Source of the DNA: Dyella sp. BiH032
GTDB lineage: Bacteria; Pseudomonadota; Gammaproteobacteria; Xanthomonadales; Rhodanobacteraceae
Direction: 5' to 3'
Length of the DNA stretch: 64,000 nucleotides
Assembly (NCBI RefSeq): GCF_031954525.1
Contig: NZ_CP134867.1
Span: forward strand, 372,001-436,000
Shown: piece by piece, positions 25,930 to 34,231 of the stretch
Position numbering within the stretch: the stretch's first letter is position 1
Layout: each line of letters opens with the position of its first letter
Translations under genes and position numbers: made by a program
Notes under the pieces: generated by a model
Seen by the model: only the letters and a program-made list of their open reading frames with translations
Database searches by the model: none
Told to the model about the DNA's origin: nothing

Positions 25930-26532
25930 ATGAGCAGGAGATGGCGGACAGCACTGGCGGGTATCCGGGTGCTCGGCAAGGCGGGCTTCATTTTGCTCGT
26001 CACCCTTTTCGTTCTGTTAGTCGCTGGCACCTTGGCCGGAGCCCGCTTCAACCTCACCAGAAGCCTGCCGGTCGGACTCTACTGGGCCGTCGAGCAGCCC
26101 ATCGAGCGGAAGGCCTATGTGCGGTTCTGTCCTCCGCGCGAAGGCGCTTTCGCACTGGCCATGGAGCGTGGCTATCTGAGCGACTGGGGCGGCGAATGCC
26201 CGCACGGTTTTCCTTTGATCAAGCGCGTGGCCGCCATTGCCGGCGACAGCGTGGAGGCAAGCGACGCCAACGTGCGGGTCAATGGGGATCCGCTTCCGCT
26301 CAGCCGCTTCCACGATACCGACGGCCAGGGACGTCCGATGCCTCGCCCGCGCCGAGACAGGAAGCAATTGCGGGCTTCCGAGCTGTGGGTGATGTCCGAT
26401 ACCAACGATCGTTCGTTCGACAGCCGCTATTTCGGACCGATCGATCGTGCGTGGGTAAAGGAAGTCATCACTCCCGTGCTGACGTGGGGACCGGGTGGCA
26501 TGTTGTCCGGTCGTGCTCCGCATTCATCGTAA
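25930..26532 (+). CDS. traF: TraF-like signal peptidase (S26), pilin maturation and cyclisation
   Basis: A 200-residue membrane-anchored serine peptidase of the S26 TraF family. One N-terminal helix (about residues 17-38) is followed by the catalytic Ser45 in NLTRSLPVGLYW, the general-base Lys98 in FPLIKRVAAIAGD, and Asp164 in SDTNDRSFDSRYFGP, the equivalents of RP4 TraF Ser37, Lys89 and Asp155. In RP4, TraF cuts the TrbC C-terminus and joins the ends to make a cyclic pilin. The TrbC encoded here keeps the matching site. The gene follows the adhesin-like gene by 2 bp. Confidence 0.9.
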   Translation: MSRRWRTALAGIRVLGKAGFILLVTLFVLLVAGTLAGARFNLTRSLPVGLYWAVEQPIERKAYVRFCPPREGAFALAMERGYLSDWGGECPHGFPLIKRVAAIAGDSVEASDANVRVNGDPLPLSRFHDTDGQGRPMPRPRRDRKQLRASELWVMSDTNDRSFDSRYFGPIDRAWVKEVITPVLTWGPGGMLSGRAPHSS

Positions 26533-26575
26533 CGATGCGCCGGCGACCCGGCGCCATTCCATCGAGATCACACTT

Positions 26576-27091
26576 ATGCGCAAGTACTTCATATTGGCCG
26601 CGCTCGCGGCATTGACGGCCGGTTGCGGCCAAAAAGAAGAATCCGCTCTCGCTGACGCGCCTACCATGCCGGCGCCCGTGGCTTCCGCCGCGAAACCCGC
26701 CGCCGATATGCCGGCGGCAGCATCGTCGGCAGCCGCGCCGGCCAACGAGTCGACCAGCGCCGCGGCGCGCAAGGGACTGGGACCGAAACACGCGTTCAAC
26801 GCTGGCGTGAATACGATGATGGCCCGGGACGTCTGCAAGCTACCCGCGGGCGACGTCGCCAAGTTCACCGCCTACAGCAAGTGGCTGGTCAATGACGATC
26901 CGGAGATGGCGAAGGCTTATCTGCTGGGCGCGCGGAAAACGGCCGAGTTCTATACCGCCACGGCCAAGCAGCGCGAGCTTAAGACGCTCGAGCAGAAGGT
27001 CTGCCCTGGGGTGAAAGACATGCTTGCCATGATTTCCCGCGGCATCAAGACGACGCGTCCGCCGGTGGGGCAAGCGGCGATCACGCAGTAA
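26576..27091 (+). CDS. Hypothetical lipoprotein
   Basis: A 171-residue protein with a lipoprotein signal peptide MRKYFILAALAALTAGCGQ, an Ala/Pro-rich linker (about residues 25-65) and a C-terminal domain with two Cys (DVCKLP and KVCPGV). No family is recognised. The start at 26576 is chosen because the lipobox (LTAGC) is then near residue 18; the longer frame has no purpose. The gene lies 43 bp after traF in the same direction, so it may be the last gene of the trb operon and could act in envelope anchoring or entry exclusion, the latter by position only. No known TrbK motif is seen. Confidence 0.7.
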   Translation: MRKYFILAALAALTAGCGQKEESALADAPTMPAPVASAAKPAADMPAAASSAAAPANESTSAAARKGLGPKHAFNAGVNTMMARDVCKLPAGDVAKFTAYSKWLVNDDPEMAKAYLLGARKTAEFYTATAKQRELKTLEQKVCPGVKDMLAMISRGIKTTRPPVGQAAITQ

Positions 27092-27551
27092 CGGTCGCGC
27101 CCATACGTTCGCAGCGCATCAAGAATGAGAAGTTTCTCGTATCAAGTTCTACTGGCGGCCCAGACAATACGCGCCGCCTTGCCCACAGGTGCTGGACGCC
27201 TTTCGATGGTCCGGTGTCGCGAGTCGCCGAGGTATCCGGTGGCGCGCGGAGCAATGCGAGGCGACCGTGTGGAAATCACGGGTGACGAGCCGGGCGAGAG
27301 CTCTTCTTGGTGAGGAACTCAACCTCCTTGCCGGCACTCGATGGCGCCGGCTTTTTTGTGCCGCGGCGAAGCAGGACTCCCGAGTGAGTTCAGGACTATT
27401 CTGATCGCAACGCAGGCATGCGTTTTCCTACCATTCGTGGTTGGAATCCCTCTACGCCATGCGATCGCGCCATGGCTTGATCTTTTCCTCCCGCTATATC
27501 CCAGGGCATGCCTTTCAATGCCCAGTCGCTCAATAACGGGCCATATTCCCT
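27092..27551. other. 460-bp intergenic region with terminator
   Basis: This region separates the end of the trb-fimbrial block from the autotransporter gene. A good terminator is seen at 27330-27356: GCCGGC stem arms at 27330-27335 and 27346-27351, followed by six T. No coding frame with family features is seen in the first 230 bp. Short frames there look random. Confidence 0.55.
27330..27356 (+). terminator. Rho-independent terminator
   Basis: A 6-bp GCCGGC stem with a 10-base loop is followed directly by TTTTTT. It is the likely 3' end of the trb/traF transcript. Confidence 0.75.
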
Positions 27552-28886
27552 ATGAATGCTTCTTCCCGACTTATGCCACGTCGGCGTTATCGATGGGCTG
27601 CGGCCGGTGCCGGCATGCTCCTCATGCCACTGGCCTCCCACGCGTCCGATCACGCAGGCTGGCGCGCCATGGTGCAGGCGCCGACAGACAGCGACCACGC
27701 TTCGGCCACACTTTCCGGTCCGTCGCTCTATGCCGGCATCTGGAGCCAGGGCCTGCGTTCCCCGAACGTCAATGCCGGCCCCGACGCCGTGACCATGTCG
27801 CTTCGCGGTCCGCGTGACCGCGGCGGCCTCCAGGGCGATGGACAGCGATGGCCCGCCAGTACGCCACCCACATCCGCCGCTACGATGCCTATGGACGACG
27901 CAGGCAGCCAGGCTTCGGGACTTCGGGTCACGGACGCTCCGCGCACGATTTCGCCGCTGCTCGCCTCATATATCGCCGCGCCCACTGCCCTGATGGCCTA
28001 TGGCAACCAGGCCGTCGACGGCCTGCACCAGCGCCTGGGCGAGATCCGTAACGTCATGCCGACCCATGATACGGGTGGTGACGTGTTCGTTCGTTACTCC
28101 GGCGGACAACTCAACTATGTCACCGGAAACGACGCGCGCAACTTCGGTCAGCGTGCGGATACTCTGCAGCTGGGCGGCTCCATCGTTTTCTGGAACGAAG
28201 AAGGCGCCAGTTCCCGCCTCGGACTGGCGGCGGACAAAGGTACGGTTCGCATCAGTCCGAAAGCCCACGTCGGCGTGAACACCACCCATCGCGCCACCGG
28301 CTTCTCTGCCTGGTATACGCGCCAGCAGGACACCGGTGGCTATCTGGATGCCGTGCTGAGCAGCACGCGATTCAAGGGCGGGGCCGATATCGGTTCCATG
28401 CTCTCGCGCGACATCAAGGCCGACCAATGGGTGGCCTCGGTGGAAGTGGGCCAGCCCCTGATGGCCAGCGAAAGCGTGTCCGTGGAACCGCAGGCACAGC
28501 TCAAGCATCAGTCGCTGAAGATCTCGTCCATCACCGACTCCGATGGCAGCATCGTGCAAGGAGGCCATAGTCGCCAGACCACGGCGCGCATCGGCGTCCG
28601 CATCGCCAAGGTCGACAATGAGCGCTTCGTGCCTTACGTGCGCGTGGATGTGAATCGCGTGTTGAGCGGAGGATCTTCCAAGCTTTCCATCCGCAGCCCG
28701 GGCGACAGTCTCGCGAAGACGCTCCACTCCGAGCGCCCCGGCACGTCGTACGGCGTGAGCGCCGGCATGACCATCAAAGTGAATCGCGTGGTCGATTTCT
28801 ACGCCGATGCCAAGGTGCAGGGGCGGATCAGCGGTCAGGGTTACGGCGGCCTATCCGCCAATGCGGGCGTGCGCGTCAGCTTCTGA
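27552..28886 (+). CDS. Autotransporter-type outer-membrane barrel protein with short passenger
   Basis: A 444-residue exported protein. A signal peptide (to about residue 31, ASHAS) is followed by a short Pro/Ser-rich region of about 130 residues. An autotransporter barrel (about 175-444) begins near GDVFVRYSGG and ends GLSANAGVRVSF, with the terminal Phe expected by the Bam machinery. GVSAGMTIKVNRVVDFYADAKVQG is the usual last-strand region. The passenger is too short for a classical virulence domain, so it may be a barrel-only or small-display autotransporter. No good ribosome site precedes the ATG. It lies downstream of the trb block but after a terminator, so it is probably a separate unit. 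Confidence 0.8.
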   Translation: MNASSRLMPRRRYRWAAAGAGMLLMPLASHASDHAGWRAMVQAPTDSDHASATLSGPSLYAGIWSQGLRSPNVNAGPDAVTMSLRGPRDRGGLQGDGQRWPASTPPTSAATMPMDDAGSQASGLRVTDAPRTISPLLASYIAAPTALMAYGNQAVDGLHQRLGEIRNVMPTHDTGGDVFVRYSGGQLNYVTGNDARNFGQRADTLQLGGSIVFWNEEGASSRLGLAADKGTVRISPKAHVGVNTTHRATGFSAWYTRQQDTGGYLDAVLSSTRFKGGADIGSMLSRDIKADQWVASVEVGQPLMASESVSVEPQAQLKHQSLKISSITDSDGSIVQGGHSRQTTARIGVRIAKVDNERFVPYVRVDVNRVLSGGSSKLSIRSPGDSLAKTLHSERPGTSYGVSAGMTIKVNRVVDFYADAKVQGRISGQGYGGLSANAGVRVSF

Positions 28887-28910
28887 TCGAGCCATGCATG
28901 GCGGCCAACC

Positions 28911-29429
28911 ATGAACCCCACCTCCCTGTCTCCTTTCGTACCCACCCACATGTCGCCCATCATGTTCATCGGCAAGCCTTCGCAGGCCATCCATGTGCCT
29001 TTGCTTGCCACGACTCTGCTCATCCTCGTCGCCTGCCTCGCGGCCGCCTTCATGTGGCGGATGCCGTGGTGGCTTTCGACCCTGCCGGGTCTGGTCGCTT
29101 CGCTCATGCTCGGCCTCAGGGCGTTGGCCACCGCGTGCACGGTCGTTGCCATCGATGCGGAGCGACTGACGCTGCGCGAAGGCGTGCTGACGAAGACCAC
29201 GTCCAGCGTCGAGCTATTCCGCATGCTGGACGTGACGCTGGTGCAGCCCTGGTGGCAGCGCCTTCTCGGCATCGGCAGGCTGGTGATCCATACCGGTGAC
29301 GCCAGCCATCCCCAGCTCGTGCTCGAAGGCATGCAAAGCGCGGAGTGGCTGCGCGACACGCTCAATCGTGCGGTCATCGATATTCGCGAACGCAAGGGCA
29401 TGCGGGAAATCACCATGGGATACGCCTGA
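28911..29429 (+). CDS. Bacterial PH-domain (bPH2, YdbT-like) membrane protein
   Basis: A 172-residue protein with two adjacent membrane helices (about residues 30-72) and a bPH2 domain. ERLTLREGVLTKTTSSVELFRMLDVTLVQPWWQRLLGIGRLVIHTGD matches the family wording (the R-hook and LG(I/V)GTL-like strand). Its role is unknown; such proteins are often membrane scaffolds. It lies 24 bp after the autotransporter and may share its transcript. Confidence 0.8.
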   Translation: MNPTSLSPFVPTHMSPIMFIGKPSQAIHVPLLATTLLILVACLAAAFMWRMPWWLSTLPGLVASLMLGLRALATACTVVAIDAERLTLREGVLTKTTSSVELFRMLDVTLVQPWWQRLLGIGRLVIHTGDASHPQLVLEGMQSAEWLRDTLNRAVIDIRERKGMREITMGYA

Positions 29430-29452
29430 GCGGCGAATCCGCGACCGTCCCT

Positions 29453-30448
29453 TCATGACATGATCGACGTGCCGCCGGCGCTTTCGATCGGCGGCCTGTG
29501 TCGTAAAGCCGCCTCGCTCACCCGATGTGCCAATGCCTGCAGCGCCACGCGCAGACCTTCCGGCGCGCGCACGGTGAAATCGAAGGGTTGCCGGGCGAGT
29601 TGGCGGGCGAACCAGTCCAGCTCGTCCACCTGAGCGCGCAACAACACGCCTTCGTCCATCGGCTCGAACAGGCCCATGGTTCCGCCCATGCGTTCCAGCG
29701 CGTCCTGCAAGTCGGTGTGGAGAAATACTTCTGCCGCATAGGCGCGCGGTAGCGTGGCGATGCTCGCGGTCAAGTGCGCGACGGCATCGAAATGGGGCGG
29801 CCGAACGAACCGCTCGTCCCGGGCGGAGACGTCCACTACGCGGTCGAGCCGGAACGACCTCAGTCCCCGCCTTAGATGGCAATGTCCCGCCACGTACCAA
29901 TAGCCGCCACTGTGCGCCAGTCCGTAGGGATCCAGGTCGCGTTCGGTTTCGCCGCCGTCCGCGGCGCGGTAGCGCAATCGCACCCGCTGGCACTGCTGCG
30001 CGGCGGCACTCAAGGCGAACAGTGTGTGGCTAGCGCTGGCAGCGGCCGAATGCGCCATGTCGAGCATGACGTGGTCTGCCACCGCGCGCGTGCGCGCCAT
30101 CAACCGCTCCGGCATCACGCGTTCGAGCTTGGCCTGCGCACTGGCCACCGCTGCGGACGCCTCCGTCAGGCCCAGGCTGCGCGCGGCAAGCAGGCCGACC
30201 GACAGCGCCAGTGCCTCGTCGTCAGTGAACATCATCGGCGGCAACTTGTAGCCGGCCACCAGCAGGTAGGCCCCGTAGCGGCCGCGCTCGGCCATGATGG
30301 GAATGCCCAATTCCTCCAGCGCAGCGATGTAGCGCCGCACCGTACGCCCATCCACACCCAGCCGCTGCGCGATCTCCGCGCCGCTGATGCGGCGGTGTGT
30401 CTGGAGCAGCTCCAGCACGGCCAGGGCACGGGTGGCGGGGCGGTACAT
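29453..30448 (-). CDS. WYL-domain transcriptional regulator (DeoR-type HTH)
   Basis: A 331-residue cytoplasmic regulator. The N-terminal HTH_11 reads RALAVLELLQTHRRISGAEIAQRLGVDGRTVRRYIAALEELGIPI. A WYL domain (about 135-215) follows with LRYRAADGGETERDLDPYGLAHSGGYWYVAGHCHLR, and then a WCX C-terminal region. The start at 30448 is where the HTH begins; the frame upstream is antisense to the LysE gene and is not used. It is divergent from the LysE-type exporter with an 85-bp gap, so it probably regulates that gene. Confidence 0.9.
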   Translation of the reverse strand: MYRPATRALAVLELLQTHRRISGAEIAQRLGVDGRTVRRYIAALEELGIPIMAERGRYGAYLLVAGYKLPPMMFTDDEALALSVGLLAARSLGLTEASAAVASAQAKLERVMPERLMARTRAVADHVMLDMAHSAAASASHTLFALSAAAQQCQRVRLRYRAADGGETERDLDPYGLAHSGGYWYVAGHCHLRRGLRSFRLDRVVDVSARDERFVRPPHFDAVAHLTASIATLPRAYAAEVFLHTDLQDALERMGGTMGLFEPMDEGVLLRAQVDELDWFARQLARQPFDFTVRAPEGLRVALQALAHRVSEAALRHRPPIESAGGTSIMS

Positions 30449-30532
30449 GGCGCGCAGCGTAGCGGATAAACAGGGCCAAAGCTGTCCTGATTGAACCCTA
30501 GGCTGGCGCCATCCCATCCACGAGTCGCCGCC

Positions 30533-31168
30533 ATGATTCCTTCCATCCAGCTGGGCCTGTTCTTCCTCCTGGTGCTGGGCATCGTCGCCCTGCCCGGCCT
30601 CGACATGGCTTACGTACTGGGCAGCGCGTTGGGCAGCGGACGCCGCGGCGGCATGGCGGCAGTGGCCGGCATCGTGGCGGGCGGCATGTGCCATGTGGTG
30701 ATGGCGGTGCTTGGTATAGGCGTTGCCTTGCAGTGGTTTCCCGGCCTGTTCCAGGCCGTGCTCTGGATCGGCGCCGGCTACGTCGCCTGGATCGGCTACG
30801 GCATGTGGCGCAGCGAAGGTGCGGCGCTGCCGGTTGCGGAAGCCGAAAGGCGGTCCCGCTGGACCACCTTTCGTCGCGGCGCCCTGACTTGCCTGCTCAA
30901 TCCGAAGGCCTACCTTTTCATGCTCGCGGTATTCCCGCAGTTCATCCGCCAAGAAAACGGGCCGCTATGGTCCCAGGCGCTGGCGCTCGGTGTGGTCATC
31001 GCCGTTACGCAGCTGGCCATTTACGGCGCACTGGCCTGCGCCGCGGGCGGCGCCCAGGCCTGGCTGGCGGAGCGGCCCGCGTATGCGCGCACAGCGTTGC
31101 GCATGGTGGGCGCGTTGCTCATCGTCATCGCCTTGCTGACGGTGGCCGAAGGTCTCCGGCGCCTCTGA
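30533..31168 (+). CDS. LysE/RhtB-family amino-acid exporter
   Basis: A 211-residue inner-membrane exporter with about six hydrophobic helices. The LysE signature GIVALPGLDMAYVLGSALGSGRRGGMAAVAGI is near the N-terminus, and the conserved NPKAYLFMLAVFPQF lies in the middle. It exports amino acids or homoserine-like metabolites; the substrate is not readable. The ATG at 30533 is preferred over the in-frame TTG at 30491. It is divergent from the WYL regulator. Confidence 0.9.
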   Translation: MIPSIQLGLFFLLVLGIVALPGLDMAYVLGSALGSGRRGGMAAVAGIVAGGMCHVVMAVLGIGVALQWFPGLFQAVLWIGAGYVAWIGYGMWRSEGAALPVAEAERRSRWTTFRRGALTCLLNPKAYLFMLAVFPQFIRQENGPLWSQALALGVVIAVTQLAIYGALACAAGGAQAWLAERPAYARTALRMVGALLIVIALLTVAEGLRRL

Positions 31169-31196
31169 TCTCGCGCAAGCGCCGAAGCGCACGGCT

Positions 31197-31694
31197 TCAG
31201 GACGAAGGCAGGCTGTAATCGAACGTATATGCATGCCCGCCCTTGGCATCGATATGGATGACCAAGGTCCCGCTCAATCCCGTGAGCTCCTCCGTGCCAG
31301 AGTCGGGCACCACCGTCACCGACATGGCCGGCGCGCCCCTCGTCATCGTCGCACTGTGCATCAGCACGAAACTCCCTCGCTTCCCGCCGAGTGTGCCGGT
31401 CACCCGCTCCAGCGCGACATAGGCGCCGGAACCATGCACCGCGGACATGACGGCCAGCATTTCCCCCAGGCTGCTGCCCTCCAGATCGCCGTGGAAATGC
31501 TTGTCGATGGTCTGCCGACCCAGCGCCGCCGCCTCGACGCCGGGTGTCGCGGGCTGCGGGACAAGCTTCACTTCGAACGTACCGTTGGCGTGCATCATGA
31601 TCTTCTCCGGCGTCTCGGGGGTGGAGTGCGCGGCCAGCGCGACCGCCAGGGCGAAGGCGGCGACGGGCACACGCAAGGCAATCCGGGGGAACAT
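31197..31694 (-). CDS. DUF3224-family exported protein
   Basis: A 165-residue protein with a signal peptide (FPRIALRVPVAAFALAVALA). It has the DUF3224 pattern ANGTFEVKLVPQP, the central GDLEGSSLGEMLAVMSAVHGSGAYVALE, and C-terminal GTEELTGLSGTLVIHIDAKGGHAYTFDYSL. The fold is an allene-oxide-cyclase-like barrel; biological function is unknown. The start at 31694 has GGAAG 7 bases upstream; ATGs at 31706 and 31712 are in frame. It is divergent from the AraC-type gene. Confidence 0.85.
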   Translation of the reverse strand: MFPRIALRVPVAAFALAVALAAHSTPETPEKIMMHANGTFEVKLVPQPATPGVEAAALGRQTIDKHFHGDLEGSSLGEMLAVMSAVHGSGAYVALERVTGTLGGKRGSFVLMHSATMTRGAPAMSVTVVPDSGTEELTGLSGTLVIHIDAKGGHAYTFDYSLPSS

Positions 31695-31781
31695 AGCGTC
31701 TTCCATGGTCATCGCGGCCTTGCCGCTCCGACGCCATTGCAGCAGGACCGCCATCCTCATGATTGGAAAAACGCGACAGCC

Positions 31782-32597
31782 GTGAGCACACCCGCGCCAA
31801 AGCCCCGGGGCGTCCTGCACCCGCGCCTTCCGCAAGGCGAGTTCCAACATGAACGCCGCCTGCCCGGTGCGGCGCTGGCGGGATTCGTTGAGCACTACTG
31901 GTTCGTCGCCTGGGATCTGCGCGGGCTGCCGCCGCAGGTCCAGGAAACCTTGCCGCACCCGAGCGTGCACCTTGTGGTCGAGCCGCCCGCTGCGCGCATC
32001 TACGGCGTGCACCAGGGCCGCTTCACACGCACCCTCGAAGAGCAGGGCCGCGTGTTCGGCATCAAGTTCCGCCCCGGCGGATTTCGCCCCTTCTACGGCC
32101 ATGATGTGGCGACCCTGCTGGACCGCTCCTGCGATCCGCGCGACGTATTCGGACCGGCTGCCGCCGACTTCGAAGCCGAAGTCCTCGCCACGGCGGACAT
32201 CGATCGCCTCGCCGAATCCGCCGAACGCCTGCTGCTCGGCCGCTTGCCAGCGCCCGATCCGTTGGCGGAGCGCGTCGCGAACATCGTTGCCGACATCGCG
32301 GCCGATCGGAGCCTCACCGCCGTCGACCGGCTCTGCGAACGCACGGGCCTCAACCCGCGCACCCTGCAGCGGCTGTTCAAGGGCTACGTGGGCGTCGGCC
32401 CCAAATGGGTGATCAACCGGTATCGGCTGCACGAGGCCATCGCGCAGCTGCAGGCCGGGCAGGCGCCGTCCTGGGTGGACCTGGCGCTATCGCTCGGCTA
32501 CTTCGACCAGGCCCACTTCATTCGCGATTTCCGCGCCCTGGTCGGCTGCGCGCCGGCCGAGTACGCACGGCGCCTCGCCGCTCAATCCACTGGATAA
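31782..32597 (+). CDS. AraC-family transcriptional regulator
   Basis: A regulator of about 271 residues. An N-terminal sensing domain (PHPSVHLVVEPPAARIYGVHQGRFTRTLEEQGRVFGIKFRPGGFRPF) is of the DUF6597-like type. The C-terminal AraC HTH (about 170-260) reads TGLNPRTLQRLFKGYVGVGPKWVINRYRL then ALSLGYFDQAHFIRDFRALVGCAPAEY. A GTG at 31782 is the most likely start; there is no strong Shine-Dalgarno. It is divergent from the DUF3224 gene, its likely target. Its last 16 bases overlap the convergent epimerase gene. Confidence 0.88.
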   Translation: MSTPAPKPRGVLHPRLPQGEFQHERRLPGAALAGFVEHYWFVAWDLRGLPPQVQETLPHPSVHLVVEPPAARIYGVHQGRFTRTLEEQGRVFGIKFRPGGFRPFYGHDVATLLDRSCDPRDVFGPAAADFEAEVLATADIDRLAESAERLLLGRLPAPDPLAERVANIVADIAADRSLTAVDRLCERTGLNPRTLQRLFKGYVGVGPKWVINRYRLHEAIAQLQAGQAPSWVDLALSLGYFDQAHFIRDFRALVGCAPAEYARRLAAQSTG

Positions 32598-33565
32598 GGC
32601 ATCTCGCCGAACGCCGTCGCGTGATATCCCTTGGCTCCGATCGCCAGCGCCAGCGGACTGCGGAAGTCCCGGCCTGCGGCCAGGCAGGCCAGCACCTGCG
32701 CGAAGTGATGCCGCGGATGCCAGCCGAGATCCCGCCGCGCCAGCGCGTTGACGTAGACGCGGTCCACGCGCGGGAACATCCGCCAATGGCGACTGCCATA
32801 CAGCGCCTCGAACGCCGGAAACAACCGCCGCAGCACCGCCGGCGCATCGCGGTGCAGGAGCGGAAGGTCTTCCGGCGCGAACGGCGTCGTGGCCGACACG
32901 ATGTAGCGCCCGAAGCCCAGCGCCGGCGCACGTTCCACCGCCAGCAAATGCGCCTCAGCCACGTCGGCGATATCCGCGCGCCGATACAGCAGCTCGTTCG
33001 CCTGTGCGTTGGCCAGTTCGTACGCCGCGCGCTTGGCCGCGTCGTCGTCCGCTTCGGGAAAGAAGCGCGCGGCGCGCAGAATCAGCACCGGCAATCTGTG
33101 CCGCCGGTGGAACAGCTCGCACAGCTGCTCCGCCGCGAGCTTGGTGGTGCCGTAGATGTTCTTCGGCACCGGCGCGACCTCCTCGGTGATCCATGCCGCG
33201 GGCGCGTCGGGCGCGGGTGTCAGCGCCGCGCCGAACACGCTGGTGGTGCTGGTGAACACGAAGGCTTCCACGCCCGCGGACACGGCCTCTTCCAGCAGCG
33301 CCAGCGTGCCGCTGATGTTGGTGTCGACGAAGGCCTGCGCGGGATGCGTGGCCACGTGCGGCTTGTGCAGGGTGGCGGCATGGATGACGGCACGCACGCC
33401 GCGCATCGCCGAGCGCACGAAGGCGCGGTCGCTAATATCGCCGACGCGATGGGTGAACGGCGAAGCCTTCAGGTCGATGCCGATGCAGTCGCGCGATGCA
33501 GCCTGCAGGCTGCGTATCAGGGCTTCGCCGAGATGGCCGGCGCTACCGGTCACCAGAATGGTCAT
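32582..33565 (-). CDS. NAD(P)-dependent epimerase/dehydratase (extended SDR)
   Basis: A 327-residue extended SDR enzyme. The Rossmann motif is ILVTGSAGHLGEALI (GxxGxxG). DTNISGTLALLEEA is followed by TSTTSVFGA and the catalytic Tyr/Lys in YGTTKLAAEQ (YxxxK). The C-terminal half binds the substrate, probably a nucleotide sugar or similar, not readable here. The start at 33565 is clear. The 3' end overlaps the AraC gene by 16 bp tail to tail. The XRE regulator gene upstream in the same direction may be its regulator. Confidence 0.9.
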   Translation of the reverse strand: MTILVTGSAGHLGEALIRSLQAASRDCIGIDLKASPFTHRVGDISDRAFVRSAMRGVRAVIHAATLHKPHVATHPAQAFVDTNISGTLALLEEAVSAGVEAFVFTSTTSVFGAALTPAPDAPAAWITEEVAPVPKNIYGTTKLAAEQLCELFHRRHRLPVLILRAARFFPEADDDAAKRAAYELANAQANELLYRRADIADVAEAHLLAVERAPALGFGRYIVSATTPFAPEDLPLLHRDAPAVLRRLFPAFEALYGSRHWRMFPRVDRVYVNALARRDLGWHPRHHFAQVLACLAAGRDFRSPLALAIGAKGYHATAFGEMPYPVD

Positions 33566-33645
33566 GGCTCGATCCCTCGTGGTGCGGGAACGCCAGCGTA
33601 GCGGCGCGGGCCGTTCGCCGGCCACGCATAAATTATGCGCGGCGC

Positions 33646-34182
33646 TCAGCTGAGCGCGGTCACCAGCCGTCCCGCACTGCCATCGGCCAGGGGAATGCGT
33701 TCCCACAGCGCTGTGCCCGGACGGATCGGCAGCTCGGTGTTGGTGCCGGTATCGATGCGCAGCGAACTCTGCCGGTCGTCGTACCAGCCGCGCGCTTGCA
33801 GCGAGGCCTCGGCCGCGAGGATCTCCGGCGTGGCGTAGACCAGCATCGACGTGCCGAGCAAGTCGGCGGCCGGGCGGCGCCAGTCCGCCAGGCGCGCGGG
33901 CGATACCGCGAGCAGGCGATGCGTGCGGTCGCACACCAGATGGACCTTCTGCATCGAGGTCTCGACCAGCCGCTTCAGCGCCGCGTCCTGCGCCGGCGCC
34001 GGCCGTGCTTCCAGCAACCGCTGCACGGCCAGGCGTTGTGCCGTGGAAAGTTCGAGATCGCCACGCTCCCAACGCGATACGGTGGATTGTGTGACGCCGA
34101 GCAAACCCGCCAGATGGCTCTGCTTCATGCCGCGGAGCTGGCGCAGCCGCCGCAGCGTTTGTCCAAAAGCTGTCATGCCCAT
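33646..34182 (-). CDS. XRE-family HTH regulator with C-terminal sensor-like domain
   Basis: A 178-residue cytoplasmic regulator. The XRE HTH (about residues 7-60) reads GQTLRRLRQLRGMKQSHLAGLLGVTQSTVSRWERGDLELS. The remaining 110 residues, with VHLVCDRTHRLLAVSPARLADW, look PAS-like. It is in the same direction as the epimerase gene, 80 bp upstream. Confidence 0.85.
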   Translation of the reverse strand: MGMTAFGQTLRRLRQLRGMKQSHLAGLLGVTQSTVSRWERGDLELSTAQRLAVQRLLEARPAPAQDAALKRLVETSMQKVHLVCDRTHRLLAVSPARLADWRRPAADLLGTSMLVYATPEILAAEASLQARGWYDDRQSSLRIDTGTNTELPIRPGTALWERIPLADGSAGRLVTALS

Positions 34183-34231
34183 GGCTCCGCTGGTGCGTCG
34201 CCCGCGGGGTTCGCCGGCGACTCATTCCAAC

